A stretch of DNA of 64,000 nt, taken from Emticicia aquatilis (lineage in GTDB: Bacteria; Bacteroidota; Bacteroidia; Cytophagales; Spirosomataceae). The translations under genes and the position numbers were made by a program. How positions within the stretch are numbered: position 1 is the first letter of the stretch; every line of letters starts with the position of its first letter. The notes beneath the pieces are model-generated. The model had not been told where the DNA came from. It made no database searches and worked only from the letters and a program-made list of their open reading frames with translations. The stretch covers positions 124,001 through 188,000 of the forward strand of contig NZ_BMKK01000011.1 in the NCBI RefSeq assembly GCF_014644295.1. Reading direction: 5' to 3'. Below are positions 44,127 through 54,237 of the stretch, one piece after another.

Positions 44127-45440
44127 TTATTTTTTCGATTGTGCGGCCATCCATTCTATGATAGTCACTGGGCGATTGTTGAGTTTTACGGGCGAGCCAT
44201 CAAAATCAACTTTTGCATGATTTACGTGCGAATAAATCCATGACCAATGACCATTATAGTAGTAGTTTTCGCCACCAAAAAATCCTGAAAGGTCAGTTAC
44301 GTGGTCATAATATGTGAAATACACGTTTTTTGCTCCTGCTGCTTTCAATCTTTTATAAACTGGTACAACCGTATTTTCGGGAACGGTCGTGCCATCATCC
44401 TTTGAATGCACAAACCAAATAGGCACATTTTTGATGCTATTAATTTGCTGGTCAGTAATGTATTGCGACTGATACGCCAAGGCACTGATATAAACCGCTG
44501 CAAAATAATTTGGCTCATTTAATATCAATTTCAGAGCCATATAACCACCGTTTGAGCAACCACCTACATAAATGCGTTTGGTGTCAATGTTCGGGTTTTT
44601 CTTTACGTAATTTTTGATAAGTGCCATCAACCCTTTGTTATAAACATCATCTTCTTTTCCGTGAGTAATTACACCATCTTTGTTGTGCATCCAAGCACCT
44701 GGACATTGCGGAGATAACACGAACGCACCACCGAAAAACGCCTGCATTTCGGCAGAAGCATAATTAGCTGCTTTATTGCCCAATAGCGGAATTGTAGGGT
44801 CCGTGCCACCTTCACCGCCTCCATGAAGCCAAATAATCAGTGGCGATTTTGTTGTTTTATTTTTAGGCGAAAAAGCTGCATAAGACATCGTTTTGCCAGC
44901 TTCGTACTCGAATTTACCCGTTAGGTCAAAATCATCAATCAAAGGCATGATTCTGTTTTTTTCTTTGTTCCAGACCTTATTGGTTTTGGTGTCGGTGATA
45001 GTCACTTTATAATCTACCCATTGATTTCCTCGGCAAGCTGGTTTTTGTGAATATTGGAAAGTTGAACCCAAAGGCATATTTGGGGCAACAGCCAAAACTA
45101 AAGTTACGAAGCTACCCTCTTTTACTCTTTTGCCTTGATTATCAGACACATACGCATAAACTACGCTTCGGTTTCCTTTGGCTTGAGCAGCAGGAACATC
45201 GGCACAAGCGTGGCTTCTTTCCACCGAAACCGTAAAATCTTTATAATCAATCGTTGTGCTTGGAGCATCTAAGCCGATTATAACTTTATTGGCAGCTGGG
45301 CCCCAATCGAAGCCTTCTACAACAAGGGTGTATTCGTTGTTGGCCAGAGGTTTATCAGTAGCAAAAACATTGGTAAAAGTTAAGCAAATGATACTTATCA
45401 GAAAAGCTGTAAAAAGCTTATTGATGTAGTTTTGTCTCAT
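44127..45440 (-). CDS. Secreted prolyl-oligopeptidase-like esterase
   Basis: 437 residues from the ATG at 45440 (signal peptide ending NVFAT). A beta-sandwich region of about 150 residues comes first. The hydrolase domain has PLIIWLHGGGEGGTDP, nucleophile elbow GGCSNGGYM, the acid in VHSKDDGTTVP, and His in YDHVTD. It resembles putative esterase/S9-like peptidases with an N-terminal accessory domain. It probably cleaves esters of plant polysaccharides or peptides outside the cell. It lies 16 bp upstream of the DinB gene. Confidence 0.85.
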   Translation of the reverse strand: MRQNYINKLFTAFLISIICLTFTNVFATDKPLANNEYTLVVEGFDWGPAANKVIIGLDAPSTTIDYKDFTVSVERSHACADVPAAQAKGNRSVVYAYVSDNQGKRVKEGSFVTLVLAVAPNMPLGSTFQYSQKPACRGNQWVDYKVTITDTKTNKVWNKEKNRIMPLIDDFDLTGKFEYEAGKTMSYAAFSPKNKTTKSPLIIWLHGGGEGGTDPTIPLLGNKAANYASAEMQAFFGGAFVLSPQCPGAWMHNKDGVITHGKEDDVYNKGLMALIKNYVKKNPNIDTKRIYVGGCSNGGYMALKLILNEPNYFAAVYISALAYQSQYITDQQINSIKNVPIWFVHSKDDGTTVPENTVVPVYKRLKAAGAKNVYFTYYDHVTDLSGFFGGENYYYNGHWSWIYSHVNHAKVDFDGSPVKLNNRPVTIIEWMAAQSKK

Positions 45441-45732
45441 AATATAAGATAGGTTTAAATAGTAATTTACAAATATTTGCATAAATTGAATTATTACAAG
45501 AGTTTTTTAGACAAAAACATCGTTTTGTGTGTCAAAGACGTCCTTTTTTGAGAAAAGGGCAAAAGCTTTCTTTAATTTTTAGATTGAAACGGCTATTGTC
45601 AGTATTCTCGATTAGGCCGTAACTAAAACTTCCATCTCATTCTAAATCAGGTATTTATACGCTACTATTTAGCTAAGAAGTGGTGTAGTTTTGGGTTTTA
45701 AATACATACCAAACCTAATTTCAAATACCTAC

Positions 45733-47073
45733 ATGAAAACTAAATTACTAAGCTTCGTAGCTATCCTATTTTTAGGTGCTTCGTTTTTTCTAAATGCCCA
45801 AACTCCCAAAGGATTCACTATTAAGCCAAGTCAAACCCTCAAAAAACTGCCTGCTTTACAGTCGTTTGTTTTTGGACAATCGGGTAAATATTGGGTAATG
45901 ATTGGCGGACGTACCAATGGCTTTCACGGATTTGACCCCAACGCTTATTTATTCCCTTTCAAAAAAGCTAATAAATATGTTTATGTCTATAATACTGCTA
46001 CTAATCAGTTAGATAGTATGTCAACGTCATTCTTAGTCCCTGCCTTGAGAGAGCAATATACATCGACTAATATGCAGCACTTTCAAGTAGGAAACTATTT
46101 ATATGTTTCAGGTGGTTATGGTGAATTTCATGCAAAATTACCCGATTCGTCGTGGGTTACTTATTCTACCCTTTCAAGAATAAACATGAGTCAACTTATC
46201 AATGCAGTTTTGACAAAAAATATTAATCAATTTGCTGCCTCAGTAGTTTACGCAAAATCTAAATTAACTGCCGCTACGGGTGGAGAGTTATTTAAATTAC
46301 CCGATGGAAAGTTTTATTTAGCACTCGGGCATCGGTATAATGGAAAATATGGAACAGGTAATACAAGTCAGGTCTATCTTGATTCTGTTCATGTCTTCAA
46401 ACTTACCGAAACCGCTTCGAGTATCAGCATCACACCCAATTCGATGCAGTATATTTCGGATAATTTGCCCGATAGTATCACACAATTCAGACGACGAGAT
46501 TTACTGGTTATTCCTGCCATTCAAAGAGGTGGTAAAGCCGTTGGCCTCACAGTTTATGGCGGAGTATTTACTTACGGAAATAATGGTGCTCCTTTCCGAA
46601 ATCCGATTTACATAAAAGGCGGCACTACACCAAGTTATGTATTGGATAAATCTTATACACAAACATCAAATATCTACTCAACCGCCAACGTAGAAATGTA
46701 TGATGCCCAAAATGATGTGATGCTCACTACTGCTTTTGGTGGCATGGGCGAAAACATGACAACTGACCCCGATACTTTTACCAAGAAAATATTAACAATC
46801 AGCAAGAATAACCTAACCAATGTCACGACCGAAATTGTTAATCCTACTACGCTACCAACCTACATGGGTTCGGAAGGAGTTTTTATTACAGCACCCGGTG
46901 TTCCGATGTACAATACAAGCTATGATATAATTAATTACAATGCTATTCCTGCGGGAAAAACTACATTGATAGGTTATATTTATGGAGGAATTGTATCGAA
47001 CGGGCCTTCTTGGGGGGCATCAAACCCTACTATACCGAGCAATGTAGTCTATGAAGTTTATTTGACGAAGTAG
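45733..47073 (+). CDS. Secreted Kelch-like beta-propeller protein
   Basis: 446 residues from the ATG at 45733 (MKTKLLSFVAILFLGASFFL, cut near LNAQ). The rest shows Kelch-like pieces: WVMIGGRTNGFHG, LYVSGGYGEFH, FYLALGHRYNGKYG and LTVYGGVFTYG, each with the G-G and Y/W pattern. No catalytic residues are evident, so a binding or surface role is likely. It stands alone between two terminator or promoter regions. Confidence 0.72.
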   Translation: MKTKLLSFVAILFLGASFFLNAQTPKGFTIKPSQTLKKLPALQSFVFGQSGKYWVMIGGRTNGFHGFDPNAYLFPFKKANKYVYVYNTATNQLDSMSTSFLVPALREQYTSTNMQHFQVGNYLYVSGGYGEFHAKLPDSSWVTYSTLSRINMSQLINAVLTKNINQFAASVVYAKSKLTAATGGELFKLPDGKFYLALGHRYNGKYGTGNTSQVYLDSVHVFKLTETASSISITPNSMQYISDNLPDSITQFRRRDLLVIPAIQRGGKAVGLTVYGGVFTYGNNGAPFRNPIYIKGGTTPSYVLDKSYTQTSNIYSTANVEMYDAQNDVMLTTAFGGMGENMTTDPDTFTKKILTISKNNLTNVTTEIVNPTTLPTYMGSEGVFITAPGVPMYNTSYDIINYNAIPAGKTTLIGYIYGGIVSNGPSWGASNPTIPSNVVYEVYLTK

Positions 47074-47087
47074 GTTTGGGAATACAC

Positions 47088-47125
47088 AAGAATGGTGAAA
47101 ATCTTAGCTGATTTTCACCATTCTT
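47088..47125. terminator. Bidirectional intrinsic terminator
   Basis: Perfect 16-bp stem AAGAATGGTGAAAATC/GATTTTCACCATTCTT with a 6-base loop. Lies between the convergent Kelch-like and PhnA-like genes. Confidence 0.92.
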
Positions 47126-47138
47126 TAATTAAAAAAGC

Positions 47139-47492
47139 TTACGCTTTTCTCACGAACTCAGATTTCAAGCCCATAGACCCGAAACCTTCAATTTTACAAT
47201 CAATATTGTGGCCGTCGTTACCATCTGTCAGGCGAATATTCTTTACTTTAGTGCCTGATTTGATTGGCTTTGGAGCTCCTTTTACGGGTAAATCTTTAAT
47301 AACCACTACCGTATCACCATCTTGTAATTCGTTGCCGTTCGAGTCAAGCACCTTCGTGGTTATATCTCCTGTTTCTTCGGTTTCTACATCTTCGGGATTC
47401 CATTCATAGAAACACTCTGGGCAAATCAATAAACCATCACTCGGATACACGTATTCGGATTTGCATTTGGGGCAAGGAGGAAATTCTGACAT
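47139..47492 (-). CDS. PhnA/YjdM-like zinc-ribbon protein
   Basis: 117 residues. An N-terminal zinc ribbon has two C-x2-C pairs ([10 protein letters not shown] and [11 protein letters not shown]). The PhnA C-terminal SH3-like domain follows: [23 protein letters not shown] and [15 protein letters not shown]. Despite the phosphonate-operon name, this protein is not needed for phosphonate breakdown in E. coli and its function is unknown. It stands alone here. Confidence 0.93.
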   Translation of the reverse strand: MSEFPPCPKCKSEYVYPSDGLLICPECFYEWNPEDVETEETGDITTKVLDSNGNELQDGDTVVVIKDLPVKGAPKPIKSGTKVKNIRLTDGNDGHNIDCKIEGFGSMGLKSEFVRKA

Positions 47493-47589
47493 ATTTTTTT
47501 ATTGTTTAGAGGAAAAGTTCAGACCGCAAAAGTAAGAAAAACATTTCAGAGTATGATTGAAAGAGTTTTTTAGGTAGTAAAATGCTGAT

Positions 47590-48546
47590 TTAGGCCTTGT
47601 CATTATTTAGCCAGACTACTTTTTGTTCGGGTTGATGCTCTTGACCTATGATGTCTCTGTATAAATCTGGGCGTCGAGCTTTTATATAACGTTTTCCTCC
47701 TGAGAGACCTAACTTTTCGGGTGTTATTGTTGCTGTCGTAAAACTATCATCAAAACTTCGACATTCGTTAAGAATATCTCCGAAAGGGTCAATTATCATC
47801 GAGCATCCGTTCTTTAATTGGTCGTCGTCCATGCCAATCGGATTTGAAAACACTACATATATTCCATTGTCATAAGCTCTTGCAGGTAGCCATTTCATTA
47901 ACCATCCCCGACCTTTCATTCCATCAAATTCTAAACGTAATGAGGTAGGGTCAGCTTCACGATTCTGCCATAATTGAGGGTCAACAAAACCCGCACCTGG
48001 TCGAGTAGAAGGCGTACACATAGTTACGTGTGGCATAAAAATAATATCTGCTCCTAAGAGAGTAGTTGCTCTTACGTTTTCAATAATATTATTGTCGTAG
48101 CAAATTAGGATGCCACATTTCCAACCATCAATCTCGAAAATACAATAGCTATCGCCCGCCGTTAGGTATGGGTTTATGAATGGATGTAACTTTCGATATT
48201 TGGCAACCAGCCCATTCTTGTTAACACAAACGTATGCTTTATATAAGTTATCATTTTCATCTTTTTCAAAAAGACCCGCTAAAATCGTAATATCATTATT
48301 TTTGGCTATTTCTGTAAGCTTCAATATACTTTCTCCGTTTGGGATAAATTCTGCCAAATTGAGCATTTGGTCTTTGTTAAGATGTCTTGCAAATGTATAT
48401 CCTGTGATTGAGCATTCATGAAATGCAATGACTTTTGAGCCTTCGGCCGCAGCTTTTTTAGAAAGTGATTCAATAACAGAAAGATTATATGCCTTATCCG
48501 CACTTTTATGCTCAAACTGAGCAGTAGATATTTTTATATTGTCCAT
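47590..48546 (-). CDS. Nitrilase-superfamily amidohydrolase
   Basis: 318 residues with the carbon-nitrogen hydrolase triad: Glu44 in IAFHECSITGY, Lys119 in KYRKLHPF and Cys149 in GILICYDNN. The fold positions and length fit branches 5-8 of the superfamily (aliphatic amidases, N-carbamoyl hydrolases). The substrate cannot be told apart. It lies 45 bp from an AraC regulator on the same strand. Confidence 0.9.
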   Translation of the reverse strand: MDNIKISTAQFEHKSADKAYNLSVIESLSKKAAAEGSKVIAFHECSITGYTFARHLNKDQMLNLAEFIPNGESILKLTEIAKNNDITILAGLFEKDENDNLYKAYVCVNKNGLVAKYRKLHPFINPYLTAGDSYCIFEIDGWKCGILICYDNNIIENVRATTLLGADIIFMPHVTMCTPSTRPGAGFVDPQLWQNREADPTSLRLEFDGMKGRGWLMKWLPARAYDNGIYVVFSNPIGMDDDQLKNGCSMIIDPFGDILNECRSFDDSFTTATITPEKLGLSGGKRYIKARRPDLYRDIIGQEHQPEQKVVWLNNDKA

Positions 48547-48591
48547 TTTGATAATAATTGTATTTGATTGGACAAATATAGATTATTGTGA

Positions 48592-49443
48592 TTATTGTAA
48601 ATTGTACAAATCCGACATCGGTATTTTTTCGGAAGTTAATTCCATAAAATTGATGGCCAGTCTATTGGTATCGTTGAGGTATTGGGTGGGGGTGATGCCA
48701 GTATATTTTCTGAATTCCTTAATAAGATGAGATTGGTCGGCGTATCCCGATTCGTAACAAAAATGCGTAATGTTCGTTTCTTTAGACTTACTTTTCAAGA
48801 GTTTCAAGAAATTATGTAGTTTGATTATATTTCCAAACTTTTTTGGACTTAATCCAATTACCTCGCTAAAGAGCCTTTCGATATGCCGTTCGGTATAGCC
48901 TGTATGTTTTACTAAATCTCCAATGGTTGTTAGGCCTTTGGTTTTGATAATAAAGTGTAAAGATGCTTGAATCAGTGCATGATTTGCTAATAGTGCTTGC
49001 TTGGCTAATTCCCTGAAAAATGTGTTGAGCGTGTAAAGTTTAGCGTTTAAATTTTCTTGTTCGAGCAGGATTTCATGAAGAGATAGCCCATTTAAACCAA
49101 AAATATCGGCAATATCAATAATCTTATCTCGTAATTGGTGAGCAGCAATACCCAATAGCTGATTAATACCAGATGGCTGAAAAACGACGACGATTAGAGA
49201 TGTGCGATTTGTAAGAAAAAGGTCTTTAAATTCGCTTATTTGTCCATAAGTAAACGAAGATGGTAAACTTTCTAATTGCGTATGATTTTGGGTATTTGTA
49301 ATAAGATTGCCTTTCAAACAAAAGACCATTCCAGTATTACCATCAGAAAACAAACGGAGTTTTTTAATAGATTGACCTTCGCTTTCTAAAAACAGATAGT
49401 GCTTGATGAAAGGTAATAATTCTTTTGAAGGGGCTATTTGCAT
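48592..49443 (-). CDS. AraC family transcriptional regulator
   Basis: 283 residues. N-terminal sensor (LPFIKHYLFLES, then GMVFCLKGNLI). C-terminal HTH pair: TTIGDLVKHTGYTERHIERLFSEV and ITHFCYESGYADQSHLIKEFRK, ending in GITPTQYL. It starts three bases after the TPR gene upstream on the same strand and precedes the nitrilase gene, so all three may form one unit. Confidence 0.92.
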   Translation of the reverse strand: MQIAPSKELLPFIKHYLFLESEGQSIKKLRLFSDGNTGMVFCLKGNLITNTQNHTQLESLPSSFTYGQISEFKDLFLTNRTSLIVVVFQPSGINQLLGIAAHQLRDKIIDIADIFGLNGLSLHEILLEQENLNAKLYTLNTFFRELAKQALLANHALIQASLHFIIKTKGLTTIGDLVKHTGYTERHIERLFSEVIGLSPKKFGNIIKLHNFLKLLKSKSKETNITHFCYESGYADQSHLIKEFRKYTGITPTQYLNDTNRLAINFMELTSEKIPMSDLYNLQ

Positions 49444-49446
49444 AGT

Positions 49447-49896
49447 TCAATGGTTCAGATTAAATATCTCTGTTTTTTGCATTTTTATTCTTTCAATACC
49501 ACTTAATATGCCTTTTTTAATCATGCTTCCATAACCATCATCTACCAAATTGTCGGTTGCTACGAGAGCTAACTGATAGTTTTTTTGTGCATTGGCAAAA
49601 CCTTGCAAGTCCTCATAACACTTAGCAATGTTTAGATATAAAGAAGGAAATGCACCTTTTACCGAATCATCTTTTACATTGGAGGCATGTTTTAATGCCA
49701 CTTGGTCCCATTTCAATTTATCTGCTACACTACTTTGGTGTCGAGCTATATAGTGAGCAGCAGTGAGTTTTTCGATGTCGTTACTTGCTTCTTCCCACGC
49801 TTGAGTAAAAAGCTTTTTGGCTTCTTCTGGCTGCCCTTCTATCTCCATACCTTTTGCACAGAGTTTGACTATTTTATTTTCAGGGTCGAATGTCAT
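49447..49896 (-). CDS. Small TPR-like helical protein
   Basis: 149 residues, all-helical, with two TPR-like repeats: EEAKKLFTQAWEEASNDIEKLTAAHYIARH and PSLYLNIAKCYEDLQGFANAQKNYQLAL. It has no signal peptide or membrane segment. The name 'rRNA adenine methyltransferase' has been attached to similar proteins, but no methyltransferase motif is present. It is co-directional with the AraC gene, three bases apart. Confidence 0.8.
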   Translation of the reverse strand: MTFDPENKIVKLCAKGMEIEGQPEEAKKLFTQAWEEASNDIEKLTAAHYIARHQSSVADKLKWDQVALKHASNVKDDSVKGAFPSLYLNIAKCYEDLQGFANAQKNYQLALVATDNLVDDGYGSMIKKGILSGIERIKMQKTEIFNLNH

Positions 49897-49945
49897 CGTT
49901 GAGAGTGGATAATTTGTTTTCTGTAATGAAAAAGGCTTTTGAATG

Positions 49946-50896
49946 CTATTGATAAGTTTTATTTAACCAAACAACAACCTGTTGCCAGCTTTCAAGAGGA
50001 ATTTTGGCATGAGTCGTATTTTTCATCACTAAAAACTCCTTTTTGTTACCCGGTACCAAATCATAGAATTCCTTTACTTTGTCAACTTCAAATAACTCAT
50101 CTTTATCGCCAATGCCAACCAGTACTGGAATATTTAATGTTGCTGGCAGTCGGAGGGTTTTAACATCCAGCATCGTAAGAAATCGGAGTGTATATCTAAA
50201 GTTGAATAATGGGTCTTTCGTAACTGTCATGCCTTCCCTGTAATATTCAACGGCTTGATGAGATGGACGGAAAATTGAACTGGCCAAAATCTGAGTTTTT
50301 TGGAAAAGTGTTGGCGGTTTTGATAAACCTTTTCGACCTTCATAAGCACCTGAAAGCAAAACTAAACCCGAAATTTCATTAGGAATGGCACTTGCGGCAC
50401 ATATTGCTGAGGCCACGCCCAAGCTATGCCCCAAAACAACCACTTTTGAAAAACCAAGTTTTTTAACATACCTCACAGCTTCTACCAAATCAGCAATCCA
50501 TCTTTCTTTACCTGGGCTATCACCACGGTTTCCTCCTGATAATCCATGTCCTCTATAGTCTATCCCAAAAGTCGTATAACCACCAGCTGATATTGGCTTT
50601 CCTGCCATGTCATAAGGGCCACTGTAAGCCGTAATTCCATGAAAAACCAAAACTGCAATATCGTTTTTTACTGGTTTTGTGCTGTCAGGATTCCATCTGC
50701 GTAGAAAAAGCGTTTCGCCATCAGTTGTAGTAATCAGATGGTGAGGAGTGGTAAACTTTTGTCTTAAACTGGCTGCTTCTTCAGGCGAAACGCCCATATG
50801 GTTTGTTTTAGATTTGATAGGCATATAGGCTAAACCTAATCCCAAAATGACAATGATTACAAGCAAGCTAAGAATAGTGTATAATATTTTTTTCAT
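49946..50896 (-). CDS. Membrane-anchored alpha/beta hydrolase (lysophospholipase-like)
   Basis: 316 residues with an N-terminal membrane anchor (residues 5-25). The fold shows VLVFHGITAYSG, YRGHGLSGG, nucleophile elbow LGHSLGV, the acid in VGIGDKDELF and the His in KNTTHAKIP. It looks like a monoacylglycerol lipase or lysophospholipase. It stands just downstream of the remnant of a DUF5690 gene. Confidence 0.9.
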   Translation of the reverse strand: MKKILYTILSLLVIIVILGLGLAYMPIKSKTNHMGVSPEEAASLRQKFTTPHHLITTTDGETLFLRRWNPDSTKPVKNDIAVLVFHGITAYSGPYDMAGKPISAGGYTTFGIDYRGHGLSGGNRGDSPGKERWIADLVEAVRYVKKLGFSKVVVLGHSLGVASAICAASAIPNEISGLVLLSGAYEGRKGLSKPPTLFQKTQILASSIFRPSHQAVEYYREGMTVTKDPLFNFRYTLRFLTMLDVKTLRLPATLNIPVLVGIGDKDELFEVDKVKEFYDLVPGNKKEFLVMKNTTHAKIPLESWQQVVVWLNKTYQ

Positions 50897-50919
50897 AGTT
50901 TAAGGTTTTACGTAATTCA

Positions 50920-51004
50920 TTATTCAACCGACTTGGCTCGTTTTAAACTTAAATCCCACATCGAAAGTCAGACTAAAATTACATAAATAATTGACACACA
51001 ATAA
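50920..51004 (-). pseudogene. Remnant of the 3' end of a DUF5690 gene
   Basis: On the minus strand it reads V-S-I-I-Y-V-I-L-V-stop-L-S-M-W-D-L-S-L-K-R-A-K-S-V-E-stop. This matches the last residues of the intact DUF5690 protein at 54238, ending LSMWNLSLKRAKSE. The internal TGA and the lack of any upstream homology show that it is dead. Confidence 0.85.
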
Positions 51005-51068
51005 TCTTTTAAAAAAACAACTTAGGTAATGTTTTTGAAAGATTGTTTTGCAAAAAAACAACACAGTT

Positions 51069-52709
51069 TTAATTCACTCTGAGAAATTTAACTCGTTGAA
51101 TTCTATCACTACTTAGAAACAACGTAGAGTTGTTGTCAATATCGAATACGTAATTATCTACTAATAGTTTGGTTGGAGAGATTAAAAGCCCTTTTGTGCT
51201 ATTTTTATCGCCTATTTTCACTTCATAGCTTTTATCGCTGATAAATTTAATCTCAACGCTTACATTGGTTTCTGAGTTAATAAATTTACCCTTAAGTGCT
51301 TGATAATTAAAGCCTTTCCAATCATAAATGTGCTTTGTCAGTGTATAGGGGGAGTGAGAGGTATAATAAGCAGTTACTGTCATTTCTCCTTTTCCGTTCT
51401 TTTTAAATTCTTGCTTAAAATCAGGGTCGAAGGTTTGGTGCAAGATATTATCAGCTTCACGTTCTAATTTTACGTCGTTGCGTCCGATACGTTTTAAATA
51501 CAAAATACTATCTCGTTTTTCAAACTGAAAAGTAAAATTGTCATCTGTTTGATAGAGTCCAATCATATCTTCTTCGCTTACAAAATTGCCTATTTTAGTC
51601 GGTTTTGTGACTAAATAAGTATCATTACTTTTTAGATTAAAAACCACATCGGCCATTTGGCGTGTTTGTGTATTTGGAGTGGCTTTGCCAGTATTCGTGA
51701 GGGTAACAATTGAAGTATTTTTGCTTTGAAATCTAATAACTGTTGCTTTCCAAGCTCCAGTTGCTCCTTCATGAAATGTATAATTTAAGCCTTTGTAAGT
51801 GCTAAATTCAAGTCCGTAACCATAATTTTTGATGCTCGAATAATCGGTTAATTGTTGGCTTTTTTCTATAATTTGTCTTTTTATATCGCATTTTACTTGG
51901 CCTTGAAGAATTTGCTCCCATCTGATTTGGTCTGCCAGTGTCGAAAAAATATTGCCGTCGCCATAAACATTCCAAATCCAATTATAATTTTTCCAAGTAT
52001 CAAAGTTGAAATAAGCCTTCGCAATTGGCCCACGGATTTTTGTATAATCGTCTTCAAAAGAAGTGTTTGGCATGTTTAATTTTCTGAATAAATCATTCGT
52101 ATAGGCAACAAATGACTTTCCTGTAACTTTTTCAGTAATCATCGCCAGCAGTATGTAGTTCGTATTGCTATACAAATATTTGGTGCTGGGTTTGAAATTT
52201 AATTCTTCTTGTTTTTCTATCAGCCTCAAAACATCTTTGTTGCTAAATGTATATTTCCACCAAGTAAAGCCTTGCAATGACCATAAATCATACACATCTC
52301 TGATACCGCTTGTGTGAGTAAGTAAATTTTCGATGGTAATCTTGGAATTTATTTTCGAGTAAATAGTCGGCAAATATTTCCTTATATCATCAGTGAGTTT
52401 GATTTTTTTCTCGTCAATCAAAACAAGAATCGCTAAGGCTGTAAACTGTTTGCCATTTGAAGCGATATTAAACCGTGAATCTTTCGTGATTAAAGTGCTG
52501 TCTTTTAAGTCGGCGAAGCCCGCAACTTTTTCATAAATTATCTGTCCATTGCTTACAATGCCAGTTGCAATTCCTGGAGCATTTTTGGGTACATCTTGTG
52601 TAGCAATTTCCTCAAGGCGTTTTATTTGAGAAACTGTAAGGCTGTCTGGCTTTTGACCAAACAAAATGGTGGTTGATGCAAAAAAAAGTGTCAGTACGTA
52701 TAATTTCAT
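51069..52709 (-). CDS. Secreted beta-lactamase-like serine hydrolase
   Basis: 546 residues with a signal peptide (to LFGQ). The class C fold shows SxxK in FNIASNGKQFTALAIL, YSN in YLYSNTNYILL, and a C-terminal beta domain with AYYTSHSPYTLTKHIYDW. The third HxG-type motif is weaker than in the enzyme at 35522. Peptidase, esterase or cell-wall functions are possible. It lies 67 bp downstream of the membrane AraC regulator on the same strand. Confidence 0.9.
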   Translation of the reverse strand: MKLYVLTLFFASTTILFGQKPDSLTVSQIKRLEEIATQDVPKNAPGIATGIVSNGQIIYEKVAGFADLKDSTLITKDSRFNIASNGKQFTALAILVLIDEKKIKLTDDIRKYLPTIYSKINSKITIENLLTHTSGIRDVYDLWSLQGFTWWKYTFSNKDVLRLIEKQEELNFKPSTKYLYSNTNYILLAMITEKVTGKSFVAYTNDLFRKLNMPNTSFEDDYTKIRGPIAKAYFNFDTWKNYNWIWNVYGDGNIFSTLADQIRWEQILQGQVKCDIKRQIIEKSQQLTDYSSIKNYGYGLEFSTYKGLNYTFHEGATGAWKATVIRFQSKNTSIVTLTNTGKATPNTQTRQMADVVFNLKSNDTYLVTKPTKIGNFVSEEDMIGLYQTDDNFTFQFEKRDSILYLKRIGRNDVKLEREADNILHQTFDPDFKQEFKKNGKGEMTVTAYYTSHSPYTLTKHIYDWKGFNYQALKGKFINSETNVSVEIKFISDKSYEVKIGDKNSTKGLLISPTKLLVDNYVFDIDNNSTLFLSSDRIQRVKFLRVN

Positions 52710-52776
52710 TTCTTTGATTTTTTGGCAAATTTGAGCTTTTAGAAATCCCGATTCGCCCTAAATCGTGATTTGACAC

Positions 52777-53958
52777 CTATTTTGGATAATTTTTTTCGAT
52801 GTATTCTTTTGGACTTAAGTTGGTAGCCCGCTTAAATGCTCTGTTAAACGTTGATTTTGAGTTGAATCCACAATCTAAAGCAAGACCAAGTAAAGTCTGG
52901 ATATTGTGTTCGCCTTCTTCAATCTTAGCTATCAGAGCTTTGGTTCGATAATGATTAACGAAATCATTAAAATTCATTTCAAATCCCTCATTAATTATCT
53001 GAGAGATTTTTTTAGAATGCGTTCCGAGTCGGTTGCTTAGGTCTGAAATTACAAGTTCGGGGTTTTCATACATTTTATCAACCAGCATCAATGATTCTAT
53101 TTTTTCTTTCCAAATGTCTAAATCAGCAATTTCAACCTTGAATGTATTTTTATCAATTGTAATATCTTCAACATTTAGTTTTGAATCATTCTCAAAATTT
53201 CTCGCTGAATCTCGAAATGAGGTAGTGGATAATACTGAATTGGTATATCCACTAATTGAAACATAATAGAAAAGCAAGGAAAAACACACATAATACCAAA
53301 ATTTCTTACCAAACTCGTCCCATTCAGGATTAGCAATAAAAAATACAATTCTGATAGCAATCAATAGCAAAAATGCTATTAAAAATCGCTGAGCCCACCT
53401 AAACATAACCGAGTCTGCAAAACTTACAACATTATAGGTTATCGTTTTATACTCGTTATAAGTTTTGAGGCTCTGAATCAGATAATAAGTGAGCGAGAAT
53501 AGGCCAGTTATCTGATACCAAGTTGAGAAATCTTTATCTTTTCCATCTGCATAAAAGTAATACTCTTTTAAAATAACCTTGTCGGTGAGAAAGACGACGA
53601 TTGAATAAATCAGATAAAGAGTTGCTGGTAAAAAATGGATATAATCTCTGGCAGAAAAGCTAAATGATTTGTCGAGTAGGGTTTTAAAATAGAAGTACAA
53701 TACAGGAGCCAATAAAAATAATTGTTGGAATGGGGTATAAAAAAGAATATTTCGGTAAATTTCTTTTGAATACCAGCCAGCATAACCAAACATAAAAGGA
53801 GCAATGTATAATGAGCAAAGTAGTGTAAATAAACCAAGCCAAAGACTTGATTTATTGGCGGTCTGTAAACCTTTGATGAATAACAAAATGGAAAAAACGA
53901 TTCCGTGAAAAAAGAATATTAGAAGAATAGAACTTTTCGGACTGAATGAAAAAAACAT
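52777..53958 (-). CDS. Membrane-bound AraC-type regulator
   Basis: 393 residues. The first ~240 residues hold about seven hydrophobic helices. The last ~100 residues are an AraC HTH domain: ISDLSNRLGTHSKKISQIINEGF and IQTLLGLALDCGFNSKSTFNRAFKR, ending NLSPKEYIEKN. Such proteins sense a signal at the membrane and bind DNA from there. It is followed by the serine hydrolase gene on the same strand, a likely target. Confidence 0.9.
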   Translation of the reverse strand: MFFSFSPKSSILLIFFFHGIVFSILLFIKGLQTANKSSLWLGLFTLLCSLYIAPFMFGYAGWYSKEIYRNILFYTPFQQLFLLAPVLYFYFKTLLDKSFSFSARDYIHFLPATLYLIYSIVVFLTDKVILKEYYFYADGKDKDFSTWYQITGLFSLTYYLIQSLKTYNEYKTITYNVVSFADSVMFRWAQRFLIAFLLLIAIRIVFFIANPEWDEFGKKFWYYVCFSLLFYYVSISGYTNSVLSTTSFRDSARNFENDSKLNVEDITIDKNTFKVEIADLDIWKEKIESLMLVDKMYENPELVISDLSNRLGTHSKKISQIINEGFEMNFNDFVNHYRTKALIAKIEEGEHNIQTLLGLALDCGFNSKSTFNRAFKRATNLSPKEYIEKNYPK

Positions 53959-54036
53959 TGCTTTTTCTTATAAATTTTTGAAATAGAAATAGATAAGTAG
54001 ATGGGTTTTAAATTTAATGGTTAAACCCTGCCCGTA

Positions 54037-54228
54037 GAGGCTGTCTTAAAAGTAAAATCAACCAAATAATATTCTGCAAATCACCTCATCCCAACCCTTC
54101 TCCTCACAGGAGAAGGGCTAAAAGTCTCCCTCTCCTGCGAGGAGAGGGAGATTTAGAGGGTGAGGCGGCCGACGCTCGGTCAAGTGCTGTCCAAATATTC
54201 TTTTGTGAAGAAAACTTTTGAGACAGTT
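54037..54228. mobile_element. MITE-like element with IS-type terminal inverted repeats
   Basis: Left end GAGGCTGTCTTAAAAGT and right end ACTTTTGAGACAG are inverted copies (11 of 12 core bases match). Inside are two perfect hairpins, CCCTTCTCCT-CAC-AGGAGAAGGG and TCTCCCTCTCCT-GCG-AGGAGAGGGAGA. The ends recall IS1182/IS5-type elements. No open frame, so it would be moved in trans. Confidence 0.75.
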
Positions 54229-54237
54229 CATTTATTA

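Noticed and set aside
49447-49896. rRNA adenine methyltransferase
   Set aside because: Name known from database transfer, but no SAM-binding motif is present; the protein is TPR-like.
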